A DNA stretch of 64,000 nucleotides from JABDMH01 sp965223165. GTDB lineage: Bacteria > Bacteroidota > Bacteroidia > Chitinophagales > Saprospiraceae. A program made the position numbers and the translations under genes. This document shows positions 9,396 through 19,034 of this stretch, piece by piece. The stretch is from positions 1,364,001 through 1,428,000 of the forward strand of contig CBDCVQ010000020.1 of the NCBI GenBank assembly GCA_965223165.1. Direction: 5' to 3'. A model generated the notes under the pieces. That model saw only the letters and a list, made by a program, of their open reading frames with translations, was not told where the DNA came from and ran no database searches. The stretch's first letter is position 1. Each line of letters begins with the position of its first letter.

Positions 9396-10232
9396 CTATT
9401 TTAATCCTGAAAATGATTCAGGCAGCAGCTTTTCCTTCAAACCTCCGTCCGCCGTTTCTTCTATGGCCTCCGGAATCAGATTTACCTTTGCTAAAAATCT
9501 CCCAATTTTCGATCTTTCCTTCGACATAATTTCGACATCGAGCATGAGTGGCAAATCGATCTCGTCCAATGAATATGTATGTGGTGAAAAAGGCAAAAAG
9601 TTACGCGTGATAATGGGCTGAATAAATACCACCGGATTTGTCGGTCGCACGTGGCTGAGAGACGTCTGATCAGCTGTCACTGCCGACACCACCGCTACCT
9701 CCTCATGAGCAGTTTGCTCGGGCTCGATTTTCTCCACTTCGGTCATCTCAACGATGGGGCTCTCCCGAATATCTGTCGCCTTCACCACTCGCTTATCTGA
9801 TGGAACTATAGACTCCTTCATTGCGGCCAGCTCCGCTGTCTTTTGCTCTACTGGCACCGGTGTAGTCGACGGTGTAGTCGTCGCCTCCGGTATAGGCTGC
9901 TGCACCACCTCACTGGCGATATTTCTAGGGTGGACAAAAAGAAACGACGCCACGGCCACCAGCACTAAAAGGGCCGCTGCTACGGCTAGATATCTTCGGC
10001 GGAAAAAGAGGTATCGATTATCCTCGTCGGTGTCCTTCAATAAAGCTTCTTTACGAGCATATGCAATATTCGGATCTGCAGTAATAGTCACTAGCTGAAA
10101 ATTGTCCAGCTCTTGTCGGATATCCGGGTGCAGAATTAGAAATCCCTCGAATGCTGCCCTTTCATCAGCAGACATATTTCCCTCAAAAAAATCGAGGACA
10201 TACCTCTCATAATTTTCCCGTGAATATTTCAT
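9396..10232 (-). CDS. Anti-sigma-factor-like single-pass membrane protein
   Basis: A 278-residue protein whose N-terminal 80 residues resemble the cytoplasmic zinc-less anti-sigma N-domains of Bacteroidota (YVLDFFEGNMSADERAAFEGF, then a LILHPDIRQELDNF helix). A membrane segment follows basic residues at about 83-102 (AVAAALLVLVAVASFLF). The periplasmic part is low complexity, rich in proline, threonine and glutamate to about residue 185. The ATG overlaps the stop of the ECF sigma gene by four bases (ATGA), so the two are translationally coupled, the standard layout of a sigma/anti-sigma pair. The stimulus is not evident. No FecR or RskA zinc motif was seen, so the anti-sigma role rests mainly on context. 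Confidence 0.75.
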   Translation of the reverse strand: MKYSRENYERYVLDFFEGNMSADERAAFEGFLILHPDIRQELDNFQLVTITADPNIAYARKEALLKDTDEDNRYLFFRRRYLAVAAALLVLVAVASFLFVHPRNIASEVVQQPIPEATTTPSTTPVPVEQKTAELAAMKESIVPSDKRVVKATDIRESPIVEMTEVEKIEPEQTAHEEVAVVSAVTADQTSLSHVRPTNPVVFIQPIITRNFLPFSPHTYSLDEIDLPLMLDVEIMSKERSKIGRFLAKVNLIPEAIEETADGGLKEKLLPESFSGLK

Positions 10233-10717
10233 GTTACCTGCAGACGCTTAGTTAAAAAAAATTGCAGCTTCTTCCTGGCCCGAAACAGTTTGATCTTTAC
10301 CTGCGACTCTGACTGTGCTGTGATCTCGGCAATCTCCTTGTAGGAATAGCCCTCGTAATCTCGCAGCAAGATCAGTGTTTTCTGATCAGGCCGTAGTCTT
10401 TTTAAGCCCTCTTCGATCAGCTGTCTGTTCTCTAGGTCGTCGTGGCTGACCGATGGGCTTGGTAGTGGCATTTCCTCTGACACCTTCTTCCTCGTCTGCC
10501 TCTTTCTAAACTGATCGATACAGGCCCGATGCACGCTGGTGAAGAGATAAGATTTCACCGCTCCCACCTGCACCTCCTCGTGCCTTCGCCACAATCGCTC
10601 GAAGACTAGCTGCACGACATCCTCCGCATCCATAGTGTCTGAGAGCATCTTTAGGGCAAACCGGTAGAGTCGGTCTGCATACTCATGCACACATTGGTTG
10701 TATTCGGCTGCCTTCAT
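10229..10717 (-). CDS. ECF-family RNA polymerase sigma factor
   Basis: A 162-residue sigma-70 family ECF factor. Region 2 is seen in YADRLYRFALKMLSDTMDAE and DVVQLVFERLWRR, with the promoter -10-binding part in SYLFTSVHRACIDQFRKR. Region 4 has the helix-turn-helix YEGYSYKEIAEITAQSESQV followed by KIKLFRARKKL. I start at MKAAEYNQ because the preceding 30 codons carry no conserved sequence. It is first in an operon with the anti-sigma-like and outer-membrane genes and probably controls that operon or other envelope genes. No anti-sigma partner is present elsewhere in the window. Confidence 0.93.
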   Translation of the reverse strand: MKAAEYNQCVHEYADRLYRFALKMLSDTMDAEDVVQLVFERLWRRHEEVQVGAVKSYLFTSVHRACIDQFRKRQTRKKVSEEMPLPSPSVSHDDLENRQLIEEGLKRLRPDQKTLILLRDYEGYSYKEIAEITAQSESQVKIKLFRARKKLQFFLTKRLQVT

Positions 10718-10852
10718 TCGCTTGTAGTACGTGCTGGTGGCACAAAAGTTACATCCTACTTCAAAAACATAATCAGTCGCCTCCAATAGACGGCCGTAGG
10801 GAGGCAAGGGTTGCAGGTGAACACCACCCGGTCGCGCCTGTGGCGATCCGGA

Positions 10853-11836
10853 TTAGCTAGCGGGCATTGACCTCTTTGCGCAGATGTGCCGGATAATCAT
10901 CTCGGCGTGGACGCGACTATTCTCGATGATTAGCTTGTTGGTCTTCAGGCCACCGCAGATCACCCCGGCAAGATAGACGCCGGGCAGATTCGTCTCCAGG
11001 GTCTCTTCGTCGTAGACCGGTGATCGATACTCATCGTCCAGGCAGGCGATACCGATCTTCTCCAAGAGGGTATAATCGGGACGATAGCCTGTCATGGCCA
11101 GTACAAAGTCATTTGCGATTGTCACCGGGCCGTCAGGGGTCAGCAGATCTACTTCATCATCGCGGATCTCCTGGACCGTCGTATTGAAGTACGCTTTGAT
11201 CGAGCCTTCCTTGATGCGATTTTCGATATTGGGTCGAATCCAGTATTTGACCCCCTTATAAATGCGATCTTCTCGAATCGCCATGGTCACTTCTGAGCCT
11301 TTTAGATAGGTCTCCAATGCCACGTCACAGGCAGAATTGGCCGCCCCCACGACCAGTACTTTCTGGCCGACATACGGATGCGCCTCGGTATAGTAGTGCT
11401 GTACCTTGGGTAGTTCTTCCCCAGGCACGCCCATCTGCACCGACTTGCCAAAAAACCCGGTCGCCACAATGAGATGAGTCGTTTGGTACCGATCCTTGCT
11501 GCTGATCACCTCGTAACCGCCGCCGGCGACGGCATTGACATCCAAGACCTCCTCATAAAGATGGACGTCAAGCTCCCAACTTTGCCAAACGCGCCGGTAG
11601 TATTCCAGCGCCTCTCTCCGTGTCGGCTTGTCAGAATGTGAAATAAAGGGCACCTCTCCAATCTCCAGATAGTTGGACGTCGAAAAGAACGTCATGTTGG
11701 TAGGAAAGTGGAAGATCGAATTGACAAGCACGCCCTTTTCGATGACCAAATATCGCAGTCCAGCCTTGCGAGCTGCAATAGCACAGGCCAGTCCGATGGG
11801 ACCCCCTCCGATGATAATGACGTCGTATCGATTCAT
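10853..11836 (-). CDS. ypdA: YpdA-family FAD/NADPH disulfide reductase
   Basis: A 327-residue flavoprotein of the YpdA group, which in Firmicutes is a bacillithiol disulfide reductase. It has the N-terminal FAD-binding GGGPIGLACAIAARKAG, the substrate-side SIFHFPTNMTFFSTSNYLEIG stretch that marks this family, an NADPH-binding VVGAANSACDVALETY and a C-terminal FAD-closing segment (NLPGVYLAGVICGG). The CxxC of thioredoxin reductase is absent, as expected for YpdA. The start is MNRYDVII; a 95-codon in-frame upstream extension has no family likeness. It stands alone. Many Bacteroidota make bacillithiol, so that substrate is plausible but not shown here. Confidence 0.88.
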   Translation of the reverse strand: MNRYDVIIIGGGPIGLACAIAARKAGLRYLVIEKGVLVNSIFHFPTNMTFFSTSNYLEIGEVPFISHSDKPTRREALEYYRRVWQSWELDVHLYEEVLDVNAVAGGGYEVISSKDRYQTTHLIVATGFFGKSVQMGVPGEELPKVQHYYTEAHPYVGQKVLVVGAANSACDVALETYLKGSEVTMAIREDRIYKGVKYWIRPNIENRIKEGSIKAYFNTTVQEIRDDEVDLLTPDGPVTIANDFVLAMTGYRPDYTLLEKIGIACLDDEYRSPVYDEETLETNLPGVYLAGVICGGLKTNKLIIENSRVHAEMIIRHICAKRSMPAS

Positions 11837-11930
11837 GCGGATGACAAAAATACAGAAACCGAGAAAGCCCAGAAAGGTTGCATTGTGCAGGCGTGGCAGT
11901 GCAGCCTGAGGTTTAGCTGGTCCCTTCCGC

Positions 11931-14900
11931 TTAAAACGAGCTGCCAAAACCGAAGAGCACCAGTGCGCTTTCCTCGCTAGAAAAGGCCAGCGACAAGTGC
12001 AGGCTATACGCTTCACGGAGCGGGACGAAGTAAAAGCCCGCCCCATAGCCGGCGTGCCACTTATTTGATTTCTCCTCTTTAATGCGGACCTGTGCCTGGT
12101 CATAGAAGAAGCGCAGCCCAAACTTGTGGGGGATCAACGCTCCCATCCGATCGGCCAGCTGCAACCGCAGATCCGAATTGAGGTAGACGCCCGTCGTACC
12201 GGTGAAACGGTTGCGACGGAATCCACGCAGATAGCGGTTTTGGCCGACGGTAGGCAGATCGTAATAGGGTACCTCATTGTGGCTGTACATGACGCCCCCG
12301 CGTACGCCCAACGTAAATGGCATGGCCGTGGCAAAGTACTCACCGGAAAACACGCCGGTCAGATAGGTCTTGGCTCGCTCTGTCGACAGCATACCCAGCC
12401 GGTGCTCCATATGAAAACGAGCTCCACGCTCGGGCAGACTTTTGCGGTCACGAAAATCAAAGTCCAGCTCCAGCACCCATTTGCCGATGTTCAGCCGATC
12501 CTCTCCCAGCAGATCGATTTCCTCCAGGATGTTGTTTTCGAGTGTCTGTCGGCTATTTATTTCGTAGTTGAATCTGAAATTGAGGTAGCTATGCTTCCAA
12601 AATGATCGTTGTAATCCGACGTAGGCCTGGGCGGAGGTATATTGCAGCGTGTAGAAGTCATCTTGCAGCAGGTCGGGGTCAAAGGTGGTCTCATTGCCGT
12701 AGCCAAAGAAGTACCGATAGCGCCGCCGCTTTTCTACCGAGGCCCCGGCGATGAGATCCAGCACCCCAAGGACATGCCTCCAGTTGCCGTCATAATTAAA
12801 CTGGACATTGCCAATCGTCGAGAGTCCCACACCCAATTTGTGGATCGAGCTAAAGTCGGGCTTGCCATAGCGCTGATTGGTGAATGTGACTCCGCCATTG
12901 ACACTAAATCCATAGTCGGAACTAAAGCCCAGGTAGACCAGCGGAAAATAGGTGTTGTATGCGAAGGCCGTCCGTCGATATTGGTAAGCCGCAGGATCGG
13001 CGCTCTGCATCGTGCGCAATTCGCCAAGGGCCTTGACATTGTCTCCCGTCGATCGATACAACAGCGTCCGCCGGCTCAGACCCTTGACACGCGAGGAGTC
13101 AGAGATATAATTGAGCCCTTCGCCAGGTACGATTCGTAAAAGGATCGACTTCTTGGCATCGCCCCTGACGAGGAAACGATCATCGCCATCCAGGCCAAAC
13201 AAGCGGATCTCCCTGGTCTCTGAGGGTTTGAAGAGCCGCTCATAGAATAGTTCGTTCTTTATACCCTTCCTGATCTTAAACATACGCACCTGGACATCGC
13301 CATCGGCCTGCCTGTCTACTTCAAATAGCTCGTGCTTATTGGATCCCACGACGTCCACTTCTTTAGCCAGGATCCGGTAGTAGCGGTCCGCGTACTCCTC
13401 CAGGTCAGCCTTCCGCCGGATCAGTTTCTTTTCTATCTCGACGCCATCGCTCGCTACCACTTCGGGTGGCATTTTGGCCACCGCCTCAGTGATATCTGCA
13501 TCGGAGATTTGGCGTTGGATGGCTTGGGCTGCTGTCAGCCACTGGTCTCGATCTGCCTCTGCAGCAACGAATCGATCCATGTGTCTGGCCTGCCACATCA
13601 GACTCCGGAGGCCTTTGATCTTATACCCAAAGTCTTCCCCCGAGGGCTTGGCCCATTCGCGATCAGCCAGCCAGGGCAGAATGCCATCCCACCGCGAAAA
13701 GACGTGATCCCGATCCCTGGGTATAGGTCGATAATGTACCCCACCGGCATGGCGGTAACCCGCCCACTTCCAATTGTCCTCATGCTTGCCCCAATCGCCA
13801 ACGAGCATGTCAAAAACGCGCGCCCGCACAAACTCGGGCACATCGATCGTGTTATCCCGATCCTGAAACATACGCCGGAACAAGTTGAGTGTCCGCTTTA
13901 CATCATCGGTGTCGGCAAAAGACTTTCCATCCTTGGGGTCCGTGGGCCGCTCTTCGATCATGCCCAGCATTCCGCCAAAAGTGGAGCCAAAGGGACCTAG
14001 CTTTTCGTCGTTGGGCATGGCAAAGAGACGAGGCTTGGCATGAAGTATGTCGATCTTGTCCAGCAAGTGGCTGGCCGTCAGTGCTCCATAGGGCTGCTGG
14101 GTCGTCGTTTGATCTCGCAGTAGCAACGATATGATCGTCGTGCGAAGATCCCGGGAGAGCGCCTTGCTAGGGTCCTTGTCTACGGAGCGGAAGACGTACT
14201 CCAAAGAGTCCCGTGCACTAAACTTGAGCGAGAGCGTCTGACGACCTCCCCCGATCTCCAGCGGCGTAAGACCCCCTGCAAAGGAATCCAAGTCAAGCAC
14301 ATCCGCCTCAATCGGTGTGGTCCAACTGTCGCGATAGTGCTGCCCAAGCCACTTGATCGTTGACTTCTTGCCCTTGTAGTTTGGATTGGCCGTAATCGTG
14401 ATCCGCTCGGGGTGAGCCAGACTGGACATGGTGGGTGTTTCTCCTTCGATCACGCAGGGCACCAGTCGCTTGTTGACGGGGATATCGGGCTCCGGCAGGA
14501 GGCAGGGAGCTTGAAATAGCGTGGCCCGATCCACCTCCACATAGTCGCCGTCCTTGAGCTGGTATGCCAGCGATTCCACCCGTCCATCGGGATAATACCG
14601 CACACCAATCAGGCCAGGCTTCTTGCTGCTAAAGACGGTCGCCTTGGTATTTCGCACGTAGCCTCCATGGAGAGGCGCGCCACTATTGATAAAGACATTT
14701 TCATAGTCGCGAATGACCTCCAAATTGGACTCATGACCGGCCGCATAGATCAGGGAAAACTGATCGGACATCAGTGCTCTTAGGTCTTGACGAAACTCGT
14801 CAAAGTAGGCATTCACCAAATGGACCGGCGTGCCGATGTTTTGCTTGAAGGAGGTCAGGAAGAACGAAATGCCCGGCACCGGCAGGAGCCAATCCGTCAC

Positions 14901-15560
14901 CGGAAAAGAGCCGCCATATCTGCCATTGGATAACACGGGATGATGACCCACCACCATGAGGTTGCCATCGCTGTGATCCTCAATATAATCTTCCACTTCC
15001 TCAAGGATGCTCGCCTCGTCTGCCAGGTCGCACTCGGCGGATTCGCTGGTGGGTTTGGTATAGCGGTGATTCTGCCACTGCGTGTTGATGGTCAGGAGCT
15101 TGATGTCTTCGCGCACGGGAAAAAGCACCGGTCCCGGACATCCCTTGCGCAGAGGAAAGTACACCCGGTCGTAATTCTTTTCTTTGACAAACTCCTGTAG
15201 CAGCCGCACCCGCTCCAGGCCTTGGCGGCCGCCATCGGCCCAGTCACCTTCTCCGGGCACAATGACTACTTGTCCGCGTTCCTTCCCTGACAAGAATGAC
15301 AAAAACGAGTCAATGCGTGTGGTGGCCACTTGAAAATTGACGCTGTTGTCGACCAGATCACCATTTAACACCAGGGTCCAATCCGAATCGCAATTGTCCA
15401 GCATGGGACCGATCGTGCCTGTGTATTGCAGCACGTGCTTGACCTGCGAAAAGTTGCCTAACAGAAAGACCGAATATGGCTCCAATGGCATTAGCTGGGC
15501 ACTGCTGCGTGTTGTGCTGAAGCACAGCGCCAACAACAGTAGGAGCAATCTGCAGAACAT
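11931..15560 (-). CDS. Metallophosphoesterase-like domain fused to an outer-membrane beta-barrel
   Basis: A 1209-residue secreted protein. After a signal peptide (1-22), residues of about 28-270 have a calcineurin-like phosphoesterase fold: LVLNGDLVDN, VPGEGDWADGG where active enzymes usually read GNHDW, VVGHHPVLSNGRYGG, and AAGHESNLE where AGHEHNLQ is usual. Several metal ligands therefore appear replaced. A middle region (about 380-760) of unknown fold includes an LVGDWGKHEDNW motif. From about 880 the protein is strand-rich and ends as a barrel related to BamA/surface-antigen proteins (YLRGFRRNRFTGTTGVYLNS, a GYGAGFYFVPL strand and a final phenylalanine). It is expected in the outer membrane with the esterase-like part facing the periplasm or surface. 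Similar fusions occur in Bacteroidota; the function is unknown. Confidence 0.8.
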   Translation of the reverse strand: MFCRLLLLLLALCFSTTRSSAQLMPLEPYSVFLLGNFSQVKHVLQYTGTIGPMLDNCDSDWTLVLNGDLVDNSVNFQVATTRIDSFLSFLSGKERGQVVIVPGEGDWADGGRQGLERVRLLQEFVKEKNYDRVYFPLRKGCPGPVLFPVREDIKLLTINTQWQNHRYTKPTSESAECDLADEASILEEVEDYIEDHSDGNLMVVGHHPVLSNGRYGGSFPVTDWLLPVPGISFFLTSFKQNIGTPVHLVNAYFDEFRQDLRALMSDQFSLIYAAGHESNLEVIRDYENVFINSGAPLHGGYVRNTKATVFSSKKPGLIGVRYYPDGRVESLAYQLKDGDYVEVDRATLFQAPCLLPEPDIPVNKRLVPCVIEGETPTMSSLAHPERITITANPNYKGKKSTIKWLGQHYRDSWTTPIEADVLDLDSFAGGLTPLEIGGGRQTLSLKFSARDSLEYVFRSVDKDPSKALSRDLRTTIISLLLRDQTTTQQPYGALTASHLLDKIDILHAKPRLFAMPNDEKLGPFGSTFGGMLGMIEERPTDPKDGKSFADTDDVKRTLNLFRRMFQDRDNTIDVPEFVRARVFDMLVGDWGKHEDNWKWAGYRHAGGVHYRPIPRDRDHVFSRWDGILPWLADREWAKPSGEDFGYKIKGLRSLMWQARHMDRFVAAEADRDQWLTAAQAIQRQISDADITEAVAKMPPEVVASDGVEIEKKLIRRKADLEEYADRYYRILAKEVDVVGSNKHELFEVDRQADGDVQVRMFKIRKGIKNELFYERLFKPSETREIRLFGLDGDDRFLVRGDAKKSILLRIVPGEGLNYISDSSRVKGLSRRTLLYRSTGDNVKALGELRTMQSADPAAYQYRRTAFAYNTYFPLVYLGFSSDYGFSVNGGVTFTNQRYGKPDFSSIHKLGVGLSTIGNVQFNYDGNWRHVLGVLDLIAGASVEKRRRYRYFFGYGNETTFDPDLLQDDFYTLQYTSAQAYVGLQRSFWKHSYLNFRFNYEINSRQTLENNILEEIDLLGEDRLNIGKWVLELDFDFRDRKSLPERGARFHMEHRLGMLSTERAKTYLTGVFSGEYFATAMPFTLGVRGGVMYSHNEVPYYDLPTVGQNRYLRGFRRNRFTGTTGVYLNSDLRLQLADRMGALIPHKFGLRFFYDQAQVRIKEEKSNKWHAGYGAGFYFVPLREAYSLHLSLAFSSEESALVLFGFGSSF

Positions 15561-15779
15561 TAGACGACCAGTTTAGCAAATAAGGAACATAAAAATAGGA
15601 CATTATATTACCCCAATAACCATCTGCGTGCTTTGTGAGGCCAGAGGCGCCGTGATCTACTTCTGTCGAGATCAGATCGAGACAGGTATCGACAAAATGA
15701 GAAGTAACAAATGACAAAAATCACGTCGGCGCCGAAGCACCAAATCACTATATTCCGACATAACATTCTATTTGACAGC

Positions 15780-17234
15780 ATGAATCATCTACCTTATACC
15801 CTATTCCTATGGATGCTGGCGCTAAGTGCCAGCACCCTCGATGCACAGAGCAACCTCAAGAACGATCGCGATCAATCCTTACAGCACTATCTGGAGCAGC
15901 ACCAGGCAACCTATGCCTCGATGGCCAAGCAAATCTGGGATCTGGCCGAGCTGGGGTATCAGGAGGAAAAAAGCTCTGCGCTCCTTCAGCAGGCGCTTCG
16001 CGAGCAGGATTTTGCATTGGAGGTAGGCGTGGCCGAAATCCCAACGGCCTTTATTGCTTCGTATGGGTCGGGTAAGCCGGTGGTAGCAATTCTGGCCGAG
16101 TTTGATGCGCTGCCCGGCCTGTCCCAGGCAGCGGTGCCGAGGCGAGCCCCCTTGGAGGAGCTTGGGGCAGGCCATGGCTGCGGCCACCATCTCTTTGGGG
16201 TGGGATCTATGGCTGCGGGTATGGCCGTCAAAAACTGGCTTGCGGAGACCGGTACGGCGGGCACAGTCCGGGTGTATGGCACGCCCGCCGAAGAAGGCGG
16301 TGGTGGCAAAGTGTACATGGTCAAAGCCGGCCTATTTGACGATGTGGACATCGTATTGCACTGGCACCCTTCTGCCGCCAATAGTGCTGATGCGTCATCC
16401 TCCTTGTCCAACAAATCAGCCAAATTTCGATTTCACGGCCAGGCATCGCATGCTGCCGGCGCGCCCGAGCGGGGTCGGTCCGGCTTGGATGGCGTAGAAG
16501 CGATGAACATGATGGTCAACATGATGCGCGAGCACGTATCTGCCGAATCCCGCATCCACTATGTGATCACTCGCGGAGGCGAAGCCCCAAACGTTGTCCC
16601 CGCTTTTGCCGAGGTCTTCTACTATTGCCGCCATCCCGAACCGGCCCAGGTCAAGAAAAATTTTGAATGGATCGTCCAAGCTGCCGAAGGAGCCGCGATG
16701 GGCACACAAACGAAGATGGAGTACGAAGTGATCCATGGGCTTTACAATGTGCTTCCCAATGAATCGCTGTCCAGGGTCATGCATACCAACCTCCGCAAGG
16801 TGGGCGGGGTCTACTATGATGATGAAGAAACGGCATTTGCCAAGACCCTATCGGAGAGCTACCAGGACATCCCATTCTCCATAGAGTCCGCCCGGGCCGT
16901 GGCCCCGTTTCGCCTGCAAGAGCGTGGAACCGGAGGATCGACGGATGTCGGGGACGTGAGCTGGGTGGTACCGACCGCAGGCATGCGCGCCGCGACCTGG
17001 GTACCAGGTACATCGGCACATAGCTGGCAGGCGGTAGCTGCCGGAGGTACCTCGATCGGAACCAAAGGCATGATGGTAGCGGCCAAGACGATGGCCATGA
17101 CGGCAGGAGATATCTTCAGTGACGGAGCGATCATCGAGAAATCGTGGGAGGAGTTTGAGCGCCGTCGTGGGACGGATTTCAAATACGAGAGCTTGGTCGG
17201 CGATCGAAAGCCGCCCTTAGACTATCGCAATTAG
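15780..17234 (+). CDS. Secreted M20-family amidohydrolase (AbgB-like)
   Basis: A 484-residue metal-dependent hydrolase of the M20D/amidohydrolase group, closest in general form to p-aminobenzoyl-glutamate hydrolase subunit B. Visible motifs are AEFDALPGLSQ, GCGHHLFGVGSMAA (metal ligands), GTPAEEGGGGKVYMVKAGLF (catalytic glutamate pair) and DIVLHWHPS. The insert carrying the dimerisation lid follows (SAKFRFHGQASHAAGAPERG). The start at 15780 gives a good signal peptide (LFLWMLALSASTLDAQ), so the enzyme is probably periplasmic; 23 codons further upstream in frame look non-coding. It most likely cleaves an N-acyl or N-aminoacyl amide, substrate unknown. Single gene. Confidence 0.9.
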   Translation: MNHLPYTLFLWMLALSASTLDAQSNLKNDRDQSLQHYLEQHQATYASMAKQIWDLAELGYQEEKSSALLQQALREQDFALEVGVAEIPTAFIASYGSGKPVVAILAEFDALPGLSQAAVPRRAPLEELGAGHGCGHHLFGVGSMAAGMAVKNWLAETGTAGTVRVYGTPAEEGGGGKVYMVKAGLFDDVDIVLHWHPSAANSADASSSLSNKSAKFRFHGQASHAAGAPERGRSGLDGVEAMNMMVNMMREHVSAESRIHYVITRGGEAPNVVPAFAEVFYYCRHPEPAQVKKNFEWIVQAAEGAAMGTQTKMEYEVIHGLYNVLPNESLSRVMHTNLRKVGGVYYDDEETAFAKTLSESYQDIPFSIESARAVAPFRLQERGTGGSTDVGDVSWVVPTAGMRAATWVPGTSAHSWQAVAAGGTSIGTKGMMVAAKTMAMTAGDIFSDGAIIEKSWEEFERRRGTDFKYESLVGDRKPPLDYRN

Positions 17235-17500
17235 GATGATCTTGCGTCCCGACTGGTAACCTTTTACCATCTGGCATATTAATGGGTGTTACTTCTTTTT
17301 GATCACCTAGATTAATTGTGCCATGCTGACCTATCTGATTATCCACTACCTGCCAAAGTCCATCAGTCTTGTCATCCTTTTGACGCTGGGCGTGCCCAAC
17401 ACCACTGGTGCCTCGGACAGCAGCACACGCTTTGACACCAATATGGTAGAATCCATAGAGGTAGATGGTTCCACCGATCTCCTACCTCCCGCGACAGTGC

Positions 17501-17670
17501 GCTTAGGGGCCGGTAAAAAACAACTTTCCGATTTGATGCTTGTTGTTTTGAATTTATTCTGCGTTAAAAAAACATCACATAGCCCATGCTATGCTCAATC
17601 TTTTTGCCTTGTCTAAATCCAAAACAACGTCGCCTGAAAAGGGAAACTTATTTTTTATCGGCCCCTTAGC
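17501..17670. repeat. 170-bp imperfect palindromic element (MITE-like)
   Basis: The two halves are imperfect inverted copies of each other along their whole length. The outer ends read GCTTAGGGGCCGGTAAAAAA and, on the other strand, GCTAAGGGGCCGATAAAAAA; further in, TGTTGTTTTGAATTTA pairs with TTGTTTTGGATTTA, and the centre is CATAGCccatGCTATG. I see no clear target-site duplication and no second copy in the window. It lies between two convergent genes, so it could be a small mobile element, a bidirectional terminator, or both. Confidence 0.8.
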
Positions 17671-17708
17671 TCGATACACGCCTGAATGATCAGAAGGGAT
17701 CTCAGATG

Positions 17709-18932
17709 CTACAGAAGTTTTTCCTCCAGGCGAGCCCGCCACCGGGGAAATGCATCGATCATCGAAGAATCGGCCGCTTGATGGATGATCGTCTGAAAGC
17801 TTACATCCGAGCCAACCGTTCCCTGCGCGTATGCCCTTTTATACTCCCTGCGGCCGTGGTCTCGAATCTGCTGTATGATACGCTCCATCCGACCCTGAAT
17901 CCTTTCAAAATCGAAGCCTTGCTGCTTGTCAAAGCTCCATAGATAGGTAGCGTTGGTATTGAGGAGCTCCCAGCAATAGTGCCACATACTGGCCCCCTCG
18001 ATCAGAAATAGGAATCCAAAGACCGGCTGCAGCGTCAATAGAATGGGATGGTCCGCGGCATGCCGTCTGCCGGCGAGATATTGTAATTGCTTTCGGTTGC
18101 GCACACCGCCAAATTCGACGATCGATTGAAGGATATCTCTGACATCCTGGTGCAGGACGTGACCCTCTGTCACCTGGAGATCAAATGCTTCGTCCGCTGT
18201 GAAGAGGCTTTTATCGACGACCTTGACCAGTGGCTTTTTCAGTTGCTGAATTTGTTGATACTTCAGTGTGGTGATCATACGATTGTCTATCCGATCGATC
18301 TCCTTGGAAGTCGCCTTCGCCGCGGCCACTTCATTCCCTTTCAAGGTTAGTTCGCCGGCGGTTTCAATCGTTTTCCTCCGGAGGGCTTTGGAAAAAAAGG
18401 GCTTGATCAAGTCAAACTCAGGTATGACATGAGGGTTGGCAATGCTGACCTCCACATCATGCCCCGGAGTAGGAAAATAGGCGTGGTAGGTCACACAACC
18501 CAGGCCAAAGGTGAGATCCTTGATCGCTACTTTGTGCCGGAAGGCAATACTTAGCGCATCGGCAACGGGCTGGTCAGTCGTGGACTCTGGCAAAAGGAGA
18601 TCAACGAGATCTGATTTGCGGTAGGCGCTGAGAAAAGGCTCCAGCTCCTGCCAAGACATCGGCTCAAATTCCATTCGATCCACCGGATGTCTGCTCGCTT
18701 GGCTTTGAAATGGCGTGGTATCAACGGGCTTATAGTTGGACACTTTGATGATTAACCGGCCGATTGAGCGTTCGAACCGGATTAGCTCGACCTGCCAAAA
18801 GAAGGCCTCTCGATCTCGGAAGGACAGCGATGCAGGCAGGTTTGTCTTACTGAGCGGCAGCATGGCCTGAGGCGTCAAAAAAATCTGCCCTCGATGGATT
18901 TTAATCAACCGTGTATGTCCTTCCGATCGCAT
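17709..18932 (-). CDS. Conserved-looking protein of unknown function
   Basis: A 407-residue protein without signal peptide or membrane segment. I do not recognise the family. The N-terminal third has alternating hydrophobic strands (VELIRFERSIGRLIIKVSNY), the middle is rich in lysine and charged helices (LTLKGNEVAAAKATSKEIDR, then MITTLKYQQIQQLKKPLVKV), and the C-terminal part has tryptophan and aromatic clusters (FLIEGASMWHYCWELLNTNA, TYLWSFDKQQGFDFERIQGR). Codon use resembles its neighbours, so it is likely a real gene. It is a single gene, convergent with the M20 hydrolase across the palindromic element. Confidence 0.65.
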   Translation of the reverse strand: MRSEGHTRLIKIHRGQIFLTPQAMLPLSKTNLPASLSFRDREAFFWQVELIRFERSIGRLIIKVSNYKPVDTTPFQSQASRHPVDRMEFEPMSWQELEPFLSAYRKSDLVDLLLPESTTDQPVADALSIAFRHKVAIKDLTFGLGCVTYHAYFPTPGHDVEVSIANPHVIPEFDLIKPFFSKALRRKTIETAGELTLKGNEVAAAKATSKEIDRIDNRMITTLKYQQIQQLKKPLVKVVDKSLFTADEAFDLQVTEGHVLHQDVRDILQSIVEFGGVRNRKQLQYLAGRRHAADHPILLTLQPVFGFLFLIEGASMWHYCWELLNTNATYLWSFDKQQGFDFERIQGRMERIIQQIRDHGRREYKRAYAQGTVGSDVSFQTIIHQAADSSMIDAFPRWRARLEEKLL

Positions 18933-19034
18933 TACATCTAAATATGCTCAAGCATTCGAATACGGCGCTCCCGTCCAGGCCAATGCAGCCAAACACCGCT
19001 ACCCCTAGTAGGCTTTCGCATTAAATCTTGTAGC

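Noticed and set aside
17323..17616. 97-codon frame with a hydrophobic N-terminus
   Set aside because: Its second half runs through the palindromic element; the first half alone has a signal-like start but nothing else to support a gene.
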